Below, piece by piece: positions 1 to 4,650 of a stretch of DNA of 5,663 bases. Where the stretch lies: NCBI GenBank assembly GCA_017419325.1, contig JAFOLN010000380.1:1-5663 (forward strand), read 5' to 3'. Source of the DNA: Clostridia bacterium (GTDB taxonomy: Bacteria > Bacillota > Clostridia > Oscillospirales > RGIG577). The stretch's first letter is position 1. Each line of letters begins with the position of its first letter. Under the pieces are notes generated by a model that saw only the letters and a list, made by a program, of their open reading frames with translations, did no database searches and had not been told where the DNA came from. Both the position numbers and the translations under genes were made by a program.

Positions 1-173
1 AGGCGCGAATACGAAAGAAGCTGACTTACCGACAAAAGCGGGCTTTTGGGCGAACGCGCGCCCCTCGCCCAGACGGATATCCTGCCCATTTCGGGCGTGA
101 GCACTATAAGAAGCTTGTCCCTTTCGCCCTTCGGGTACTCGCGTATGACGAGGCCGTCCGTCTCAATATCCAT
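1..173 (-). CDS. recO: DNA repair protein RecO, N-terminal part (cut by window edge)
   Basis: Partial gene: 57 codons are present and the reading frame is still open at position 1. RecO loads RecA onto SSB-coated single-stranded DNA together with RecR in the RecFOR recombination-repair pathway in the cytoplasm. What is visible is the N-terminal OB-fold region: TDGLVIREYPKGERDKLL near residues 5-22, then GRISVWARGAR (30-40) and SPKS (41-44). This matches the family pattern of G-hydrophobic-R, G-E-x-D, G-hydrophobic-A-R-G-x-R and P-K-S. The ATG lies one base after the era stop (TGA-T-ATG), so translation is probably coupled to era; only a weak GGGAAG-like ribosome site precedes it. Era followed by recO is the standard Firmicutes order, which strongly supports the call. 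A typical RecO has about 240-260 residues, so most of the protein lies outside the window. Confidence 0.93.
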   Translation of the reverse strand, partial: MDIETDGLVIREYPKGERDKLLIVLTPEMGRISVWARGARSPKSPLLSVSQLLSYSR

Positions 174-174
174 A

Positions 175-1074
175 TCAGTCTTCCCGCGTATAGCCGAATT
201 CACGAAGCGAACCCGCTTTGTTGCGCCAGCCCGCGTCCACCTTTACGAAGATGTCCAAAAACACCTTGCACTCGAACATGCGCTCAAGCTCCTCGCGGGC
301 ATACGTGCCTATCTTTTTAAGCATCTTTCCGTTCTTTCCTATGATTATGCCCTTGTGGGAGTCCTTTTCGCAGTATATGCAGGCGCCTATCTTTATAAGC
401 TCGTCCGAGCCTTCGTCAAAGCTCTCAATGGCCACGGCCACGCCGTGGGGCACCTCGTCGGAGAGGAGCCTTAACATCTTCTCGCGGATTATCTCGCCCA
501 CAACGGCGCGCTCCGGCTGATCCGTCACCATGTCCTGGGGATAGAACTCCGGCCCCGGCTGCATATAGTCGCCTATCTCCGCCTCAAGCTCCGCGAGGCC
601 GTCGCCGGTGCGGGCGCTTATGGGCATTATGGACGAGTATTCCATAAGCGGCGCGTATGCCGCCATCGAAAGAAGCACCGAGGGCTTCGGCACCGCGTCC
701 GTCTTGTTTATAACGAGTATCACGGGTATCTCGCGTCCCTTCAGCTTCTCAACGAGCCGCTTTTCGTCCTCCGTGGGAGCGGCTTTCGGCTCCACCACCA
801 GAAGTATGCAGTCAACGTCGGCAAGCGACTCGTGAACTATGTCCTCCATGTATTCGCCCAGGCGGTTCTTCGGCCTGTGAAAGCCGGGGGTGTCCATGAA
901 TATCATCTGCGTGTCGTCCCGGTTAAGTATGGCGATTATCCTGTTGCGAGTGGTCTGGGGGCGCTGGGACACTATGGCCACCTTCTGACCCACCAGCTTA
1001 TTTATAAGCGTGGATTTGCCCACGTTGGGGCGTCCCACTATGGCAATAAAGCCCGATTTCGTTATGGTTCCCAA
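175..1074 (-). CDS. era: GTPase Era, 30S ribosome assembly factor
   Basis: A 299-residue, full-length Era. This essential GTPase binds the 3' end of 16S rRNA and assists late 30S subunit maturation. The GTPase domain shows G1 GRPNVGKS (14-21), the TTR switch I motif (41-43), G3 DTPG (61-64), G4 NKTD (123-126) and G5 SAR (153-155). The C-terminal KH RNA-binding domain shows GKNG (246-249) within GIIIGKNGKMLKKIG, and the family C-terminal signature GWRNKAGSLREFGY (282-295). The start is TTG: no ATG occurs in frame before residue 60, an in-frame TAA lies 16 bases upstream of the TTG, and AGGAG (1084-1088) is 9 nt before it. The gene follows dgkA by 15 nt, with its ribosome site just after the dgkA stop, and leads directly into recO. 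Isoleucine is encoded by ATA at 22 of 28 positions. Identity is essentially certain. Confidence 0.98.
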   Translation of the reverse strand: MGTITKSGFIAIVGRPNVGKSTLINKLVGQKVAIVSQRPQTTRNRIIAILNRDDTQMIFMDTPGFHRPKNRLGEYMEDIVHESLADVDCILLVVEPKAAPTEDEKRLVEKLKGREIPVILVINKTDAVPKPSVLLSMAAYAPLMEYSSIMPISARTGDGLAELEAEIGDYMQPGPEFYPQDMVTDQPERAVVGEIIREKMLRLLSDEVPHGVAVAIESFDEGSDELIKIGACIYCEKDSHKGIIIGKNGKMLKKIGTYAREELERMFECKVFLDIFVKVDAGWRNKAGSLREFGYTRED

Positions 1075-1083
1075 TTTATTTTT

Positions 1084-1088
1084 CTCCT
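1084..1088 (-). promoter_or_regulatory. Ribosome binding site that fixes the TTG start of era
   Basis: AGGAG on the minus strand, 9 nt before the TTG codon and just after the dgkA TAA. The reading frame is closed by a stop just upstream and has no nearby ATG or GTG, so this site decides the start. Confidence 0.8.
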
Positions 1089-1089
1089 T

Positions 1090-1548
1090 TTATATCTTCT
1101 TTTTATATATGCCGAATTTTATGAACAGCACCGCAAGCACCACGGACGACAGAAAGCCCGTAAGCTTTATCGGGTGGTAAAGCGTGTCGAAGAATATTTC
1201 CTTTATCGTTTCCACGTCAAGGAAAAAGATAAAGCCGACTATGAGCGCGAACACGGCGCATACGCACACGGCTCCCGCCGCGATATCCTTTGCGGCCTTT
1301 GCCTTGAAGTCGAAGCCCTCGGAATTTATGTCCACCAGCTCCTCAATGGCGGTGTTCACCATCTCCGCAAAGAACACAAGCGCGAACACGAGGCACAGAA
1401 CCGCGTACTGTATGCGGGTGAAGTCGTAGTATGTGGAAATATACAGGGCGTAGAGCGTGAGCACGAGATGTATGCGCATATTCCGCTCGTATAAGAAGCA
1501 GCGCCCTATGCCCAAAAACGCGTATTTAAACGATCTTAAAAGAGACAT
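1090..1548 (-). CDS. dgkA: Diacylglycerol/undecaprenol kinase family membrane protein
   Basis: A 152-residue integral membrane kinase of the prokaryotic DgkA family. In Gram-positive bacteria these enzymes usually phosphorylate undecaprenol, recycling the cell-wall lipid carrier, rather than diacylglycerol; which substrate applies here cannot be read from sequence. Visible family motifs are ERNMRIHL (21-28), AEMVNTAIEE (61-70, with the catalytic-region glutamates 62 and 69) and KAAKDIAAGAV (84-94). Hydrophobic segments lie near 27-42, 46-62 and 90-110, the usual three-helix core. A fourth hydrophobic stretch near 131-147, followed by a basic end (KKKI), makes the protein longer than the roughly 120-130 residues of many relatives. 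The ATG follows the ybeY stop by 2 nt, with AAGG 5 nt before the start. It is co-directional with ybeY and era, as in other Firmicutes. A cdd gene, often found between dgkA and era, is absent. Confidence 0.93.
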   Translation of the reverse strand: MSLLRSFKYAFLGIGRCFLYERNMRIHLVLTLYALYISTYYDFTRIQYAVLCLVFALVFFAEMVNTAIEELVDINSEGFDFKAKAAKDIAAGAVCVCAVFALIVGFIFFLDVETIKEIFFDTLYHPIKLTGFLSSVVLAVLFIKFGIYKKKI

Positions 1549-1550
1549 TT

Positions 1551-2042
1551 TTACCTTGCGAGCCCCACCTTTTTAAGGACCGCTTCCTCCTTTTTTCGCA
1601 TCGTTTGGCGGCTTGGTTCGTCCTCCTCATGGTCGTAGCCCACAAGATGGAGCACGGAATGGGTGCATAAAAAGCCCGCCTCGCGCATGAACGAATGGCC
1701 GTATTCCTCCGCCTGCGCCGCGGCGCGTTCAAGAGATATTATGATATCGCCCAAAAACAGCACGCCGTCCTCGTCCCGCTCATCCTCAAGGTCGCACATG
1801 GGCTTTCCTTCAGAAAACTCCACCATGGGAAACGACAGCACGTCCGTTGCCGCGTCCTTGCCGCGGTATTCGCGGTTTATCTCCCTTATCCTTTTATCCG
1901 ACACGAATGTGACGTCCACATGCGCGCCGTCCTCTATGCCCTCGCCCGAAAGCGCAGTCCTTATGCACTCTATGAGCTTTTCTTTAAGCTCCGCCGTTAC
2001 CTTAACTTTTCTTTGTCTGTTTATAAATTCCGCCGTATTCAT
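1551..2042 (-). CDS. ybeY: Endoribonuclease/rRNA maturation factor YbeY
   Basis: A 163-residue protein of the YbeY (UPF0054) family, a metal-dependent single-strand endoribonuclease implicated in 16S rRNA 3'-end maturation and ribosome quality control. The zinc-binding signature H-x3-H-x5-H is intact in HSVLHLVGYDH: His128, His132 and His138. Other family landmarks are the REINREYRGKDAATDVLSFP block (53-72) and the LGDIIIS strand (97-103). Length and C-terminus are normal for the family. The ATG overlaps the phoH stop as ATGA, indicating translational coupling; a short AGGG lies 4 nt upstream. PhoH/YbeZ and YbeY are neighbours across most bacteria and are thought to act together in RNA metabolism. 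Era, three genes along in the same operon, also acts on the 16S 3' end. Confidence 0.97.
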   Translation of the reverse strand: MNTAEFINRQRKVKVTAELKEKLIECIRTALSGEGIEDGAHVDVTFVSDKRIREINREYRGKDAATDVLSFPMVEFSEGKPMCDLEDERDEDGVLFLGDIIISLERAAAQAEEYGHSFMREAGFLCTHSVLHLVGYDHEEDEPSRQTMRKKEEAVLKKVGLAR

Positions 2043-3046
2043 CTTTCCCTGCCTGCCGTTCTTCTCGCCGTGCGGCGCATTTCCTTATGGCGCGCCCGCC
2101 CGTCGCGTTTTTCGTATGCGTTTATTATCTTCTGGACGATGGGGTTTCGTACAACATCCTTATGGGTAAGCTCGCTTATGCCTATGCCCTCGATGTTCTT
2201 TAAGACCTCCATCGCGTCTATAAGACCCGACTGCTTTCCGAAGGGCAGATCCACCTGGGTTATGTCGCCCGTTATGACCGCTTTGGAGTTAAAGCCGAGG
2301 CGCGTAAGAAACATTTTCATCTGCTCCTTTGTGGCGTTCTGCGCCTCGTCAAGGATTATAAAGCTGTCGTCAAGCGTGCGCCCGCGCATATACGCAAGGG
2401 GCGCTATCTCTATTATGCCCTTCTCGGCGTACTTCGCGTATGTCTCAAAGCCCAGCATATCGTAAAGCGCGTCGTAGAGCGGCCTGAGATACGGGTCAAT
2501 CTTCTGCTGAAGGTCGCCCGGCAGAAAGCCGAGCTTCTCGCCCGCCTCAACGGCGGGGCGCGTGAGTATTATCTTGCTTATATCCTTGTTTCTAAGCGCC
2601 GACACCGCCATGGACACCGCAAGATACGTCTTGCCCGTGCCCGCGGGGCCCACGCCCAGCACCACCGTGTTTTTTCGGATGGAGTCTATATATTTTTTCT
2701 GACCTATCGTCTTCGGTCTTATGGGGCGCCCCTTCGCGCTTACGGCTATGCAGTCGTCGCCGAGGTTCGCGATCTCCTTTTCCATGTTGTCCTCCACCAT
2801 GGATATGGCGTAGCGCACGTTCTGCTCCGTTATGGTCTGGTGCTTGTCCGAAAGCTCCTTCAAGACATTGAGCGCGCGGCGGCAGCGGTCGACGCTGCGC
2901 TCCTCGCCCGTGATCTTCACCTCGGAGCCGCGGCACACTATGCTCACATTGTACTCTCCCTCCAAAAGCTTTATGTTTTCGTCGAGATTTCCGAAAATAT
3001 TAAATATGTCCGTTTCGTTTTCAAGCAGTAAAACTTCCGTTGACAT
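2039..3046 (-). CDS. phoH: PhoH-like ATPase (YbeZ type)
   Basis: A 335-residue cytoplasmic P-loop ATPase of the PhoH family, generally linked to RNA processing together with YbeY; its exact activity is not settled. The N-terminal 100 residues include a KH-like small domain (about 15-65, my inference). The ATPase core shows Walker A GPAGTGKT (133-140), LTRPAVEAGEKLGFLPGD (161-178), Walker B FIILDEAQN (229-237), the TGD sensor motif (259-261), and DVVRNP (297-302) with a likely arginine finger. Relatives usually end soon after the INAYE segment (308-312); here an arginine-rich tail continues to residue 335. The ATG immediately follows the yqfD TAG, with GGAGG (3052-3056) 5 nt upstream. In many Firmicutes the membrane HD-domain gene pgpH lies between phoH and ybeY; here the two genes overlap by 4 nt and pgpH is missing. 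A sigma-A-like promoter inside yqfD may drive phoH and the genes after it. Confidence 0.97.
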   Translation of the reverse strand: MSTEVLLLENETDIFNIFGNLDENIKLLEGEYNVSIVCRGSEVKITGEERSVDRCRRALNVLKELSDKHQTITEQNVRYAISMVEDNMEKEIANLGDDCIAVSAKGRPIRPKTIGQKKYIDSIRKNTVVLGVGPAGTGKTYLAVSMAVSALRNKDISKIILTRPAVEAGEKLGFLPGDLQQKIDPYLRPLYDALYDMLGFETYAKYAEKGIIEIAPLAYMRGRTLDDSFIILDEAQNATKEQMKMFLTRLGFNSKAVITGDITQVDLPFGKQSGLIDAMEVLKNIEGIGISELTHKDVVRNPIVQKIINAYEKRDGRARHKEMRRTARRTAGRER

Positions 3047-4246
3047 CTATTCCTCCGATTTTTCTTCCTGCAAAATTTCCATGCTCACGGCAATGGGCAT
3101 TATACATTCATACTCGGCGTCCATTATATACGAATCCCCGGCATTTGTAAACTTTATATCCCTCCCCATGACCGCCGCGTCGGGATAGAGGGATTTAAGC
3201 TCAAGAAAGCACAAAAGCTCAAGTTTTTTTCGCGCCCCGGCCTCCGAAAGCCTTTCCGGGCGGTATTCATACTCCCTTATATCTGCCGAAAGCATACGGG
3301 CGGGCAGAGTGAACGCGCCGAAACGTATAATGTTCTCTCTTATGATTTTATCATACTTGTCATAGGGAATACTACCGTTTATGAATAAATTTATTTTTAC
3401 TCCCGCCGCCTTTACGGCCCGCTTTGTCATTCTCCTGCCCGTATATACCTTTTTATCCTCATAAAGCGGGCAGCTTTTGTGAACGTCTATCCATACGCGC
3501 CCCCACACCTCGGCCTCCGAATGAAGAAAGCGGGAGCCGCCCTCCTCCATATCGACGACGCCGCCCACAAGAAGCTGCCCCTTCGTCACCGCCTCCCCCG
3601 GCTTTACGGCGGCCTCCCCCTCGTATACTGTCATGGCCTCCACCACCGCGTCGCAGGCGGACACGATGTTCGCGGCGGCGTGGTCATCGTGAATATCGGG
3701 CGGCAGGGTGCGCGGCTCTGCCTTTACATATGCCTTCGTGCCGCGTATGTTTATGCCTATCCACGCTATGTCGTCGTGAGCGTTCAGCACCTCGTTTTCT
3801 ATTTTCGTTATGTCGAGGCCGCTCTTTTTCGCGCCCGCGTGAAGACCCGCATCCTCGAGGCTCTCCATAAGGGCGGCGCGGTCGGTAAACTCCGCGCCCT
3901 CAAGCTCCACGCCCCATATGAGCGTTGAAAGAAAGCAGACAAGGGCAAAGAAAAGCGCGGCGCTTACGGCAAAGGCCTTTCTCTTCCTGTGGCGGAACAT
4001 AAGAAAGCGGAGCCCCGACCTGTCCGTTATGCGCACCCGAACCGAGGCGCGCTTTGCGATGCTTTTTATCCGTTTGAAGTCGTCCGCGCGAACGCACATG
4101 GTAAGCGCCGCCGCGTCCCTTCGCCGTATGTTCCATACGGGTATGCCCTCGCGCCCCGCAAGGTTCAAAAACCGCTCCGCGAACGCCCCCTCCGCGCTTA
4201 TCGTTATATAGCTTACAATCCAGCGTACTGCTTTAAGTATGAACAT
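3047..4246 (-). CDS. yqfD: Sporulation protein YqfD
   Basis: A 399-residue protein matching the YqfD family, about the same length as the Bacillus subtilis protein. In that species yqfD is transcribed by sigma-E in the mother cell and contributes to sporulation; its molecular activity is unknown. Visible architecture: an N-terminal soluble region (1-90) ending in a basic patch (RHRKRK, 85-90), one transmembrane helix at about 91-111, then a large extracytoplasmic domain. That domain contains the family block IAWIGINIRGTKAYVK (160-175) and the VKPGEAVTKGQLLVGG segment (214-229), which resembles lipoyl/barrel-sandwich-like turns in appearance only. The start ATG directly follows the yqfC TAG, with GGAGG (4252-4256) 5 nt upstream. 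The yqfC-yqfD-phoH order is conserved in Firmicutes. The 3' end carries a candidate vegetative promoter for phoH. Confidence 0.95.
   Translation of the reverse strand: MFILKAVRWIVSYITISAEGAFAERFLNLAGREGIPVWNIRRRDAAALTMCVRADDFKRIKSIAKRASVRVRITDRSGLRFLMFRHRKRKAFAVSAALFFALVCFLSTLIWGVELEGAEFTDRAALMESLEDAGLHAGAKKSGLDITKIENEVLNAHDDIAWIGINIRGTKAYVKAEPRTLPPDIHDDHAAANIVSACDAVVEAMTVYEGEAAVKPGEAVTKGQLLVGGVVDMEEGGSRFLHSEAEVWGRVWIDVHKSCPLYEDKKVYTGRRMTKRAVKAAGVKINLFINGSIPYDKYDKIIRENIIRFGAFTLPARMLSADIREYEYRPERLSEAGARKKLELLCFLELKSLYPDAAVMGRDIKFTNAGDSYIMDAEYECIMPIAVSMEILQEEKSEE
3052..3056 (-). promoter_or_regulatory. Strong ribosome binding site of phoH
   Basis: GGAGG inside the last codons of yqfD, followed by AATAG and the phoH ATG, so the yqfD stop TAG sits within the 5-nt spacer. 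The same arrangement recurs at the yqfC/yqfD junction. Confidence 0.8.
3123..3151 (-). promoter_or_regulatory. Candidate internal sigma-A promoter inside yqfD, upstream of phoH
   Basis: On the minus strand TTTACA (3151-3146, one mismatch to TTGACA) is separated by exactly 17 nt from TATAAT (3128-3123, full consensus). Transcription would begin near 3116, about 70 nt before the phoH ATG. A second TATAAT lies at 3104-3099, but without a fitting -35 box. The boxes fall within yqfD codons (about residues 366-375), so coding constraint could produce the match by chance. The role is supported by need: phoH, ybeY, era and recO should be expressed during growth, while yqfC and yqfD are sporulation genes. 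Confidence 0.5.
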
Positions 4247-4543
4247 CTATGCCTCCAAAAACTCAACGGCCCTTACCGCTCCCGTAACGAATATGCCGTC
4301 GCCCGACAGCGCCTTCAGCATAAGCGCGCTGCCCCTCACGGTGACCACGCCGCCCTTTACCGACGCCCTCAGACATTCTTCCGTATATTCGAGTATGCCC
4401 GTGCAGTTCTCAATAGTGAGCTCGCGCCCGCCCACGGTCTCAAGCCTGAACGCCCCCGTAACGGCTTCAAGGGGCAGGCCTATTGCCTCCCTTATGCGAA
4501 AAAGCGCGCCGGGGACGTATGTTTTTTCTCTTCTGACGGCCAT
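4247..4543 (-). CDS. yqfC: Sporulation protein YqfC (YabP/YqfC family)
   Basis: A 98-residue protein of the YabP/YqfC family, made during endospore formation; YqfC has no known biochemical activity. Family features counted from the chosen start: a basic N-terminus (MAVRREK), LPLEAVTG (23-30), the hallmark ELTIENCTGILEYTEE (41-56), a GGVVTVRG strand (64-71), and a closing GIFVTGAVRAVEF (83-95). It has no signal peptide or membrane helix. The start is set at 4543 because GGGAGG (4551-4556) lies 7 nt before that ATG and the resulting length fits the family (about 93 residues in Bacillus). An in-frame ATG at 4594 would add 17 residues, has no ribosome site, and would overlap the candidate promoter. 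It is the first gene of the minus-strand operon, abutting yqfD, and divergent from ylbJ. Bacillus yqfC is controlled by sigma-E. Confidence 0.93.
   Translation of the reverse strand: MAVRREKTYVPGALFRIREAIGLPLEAVTGAFRLETVGGRELTIENCTGILEYTEECLRASVKGGVVTVRGSALMLKALSGDGIFVTGAVRAVEFLEA
4252..4256 (-). promoter_or_regulatory. Strong ribosome binding site of yqfD
   Basis: GGAGG near the end of yqfC, followed by CATAG and the yqfD ATG; the yqfC TAG stop lies inside the spacer. The arrangement is nearly identical to that before phoH. Confidence 0.8.
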
Positions 4544-4550
4544 ATGCGAG

Positions 4551-4556
4551 CCTCCC
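4551..4556 (-). promoter_or_regulatory. Ribosome binding site deciding the yqfC start
   Basis: GGGAGG, 7 nt before the ATG at 4543. It supports the shorter 98-residue YqfC over a 115-residue version starting at 4594. Confidence 0.8.
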
Positions 4557-4575
4557 AAAAATTTCGTTATGCTTA

Positions 4576-4604
4576 AATTTATGCCGCGCGTCATACTAAA
4601 ATGA
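4576..4604 (-). promoter_or_regulatory. Candidate sigma-E promoter of yqfC-yqfD
   Basis: On the minus strand TCATTTT (4604-4598) fits the sigma-E -35 pattern KMATATT in 6 of 7 positions. After a 14-nt spacer comes CATAAATT (4583-4576), which fits CATACAnT at all but one position and keeps the key CATA. Transcription would start near 4568, leaving about 25 nt of leader with the GGGAGG site. The consensus is that known for Bacillus subtilis sigma-E, and yqfC/yqfD belong to its regulon there; use of the site here is inferred. Confidence 0.5.
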
Positions 4605-4615
4605 ATGGGCGCGCG
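4585..4615. repeat. Imperfect inverted repeat in the divergent control region
   Basis: The left arm CGCGCG-TCAT (4585-4594) pairs with ATGA (4601-4604) and CGCGCG (4610-4615), around a 6-nt loop (ACTAAA). The right arm carries an unpaired ATGGG (4605-4609). It overlaps the -35 box and spacer of the candidate yqfC promoter. Next to it, GCTTAAATTTATGC (4571-4584) is a 14-bp palindrome with one mismatched pair that overlaps the -10 box. Either could be an operator, or simply base-composition noise. Confidence 0.3.
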
Positions 4616-4617
4616 AA

Positions 4618-4623
4618 TATAAT
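4618..4623 (+). promoter_or_regulatory. Candidate -10 box of ylbJ
   Basis: A perfect TATAAT, within AATATAAT, lies 27 nt before the ylbJ ATG. No good -35 box is seen: a 17-nt spacer gives ACTAAA, and no position gives a good sigma-E -35. It may be a sigma-A or a poor sigma-E element; the evidence is weak. Confidence 0.3.
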
Positions 4624-4636
4624 TTAAAAAAGCGAA

Positions 4637-4642
4637 GTGAGG
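4637..4642 (+). promoter_or_regulatory. Ribosome binding site deciding the ylbJ start
   Basis: GTGAGG, with its GAGG 8 nt before the ATG at 4651. The in-frame ATG at 4645 would be only 2 nt away, so 4651 is preferred. Confidence 0.65.
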
Positions 4643-4650
4643 CGATGCGA

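Noticed and set aside
832..1494. A 220-codon plus-strand open frame antisense to the end of era and most of dgkA
   Set aside because: It lies opposite clearly conserved genes, its translation is rich in His, Tyr, Arg and Lys with no recognisable domain, and it has no ribosome site. It is a shadow of the minus-strand codon bias.
1695..2465. A 256-codon plus-strand open frame antisense to ybeY and phoH
   Set aside because: It spans the junction of two certain genes on the opposite strand and shows no family motif; it is a shadow frame.
3424..4576. Several long plus-strand frames antisense to yqfD and yqfC (for example 3989-4576)
   Set aside because: They are Arg/Pro/His-rich, low-complexity translations opposite well-supported sporulation genes, and the longest ends inside the yqfC upstream region with no sign of its own expression.
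4544..4594. A 17-residue N-terminal extension of YqfC from the ATG at 4594
   Set aside because: There is no ribosome site before that ATG, a strong GGGAGG precedes the inner ATG, and the extended protein would be longer than the family norm.
4591..4623. A sigma-E promoter for ylbJ using TCATACT (4591-4597) and AATATAAT (4616-4623)
   Set aside because: The boxes are individually decent, but the spacer is 18 nt, too long for sigma-E; no pairing with 13-15 nt spacing scored well.
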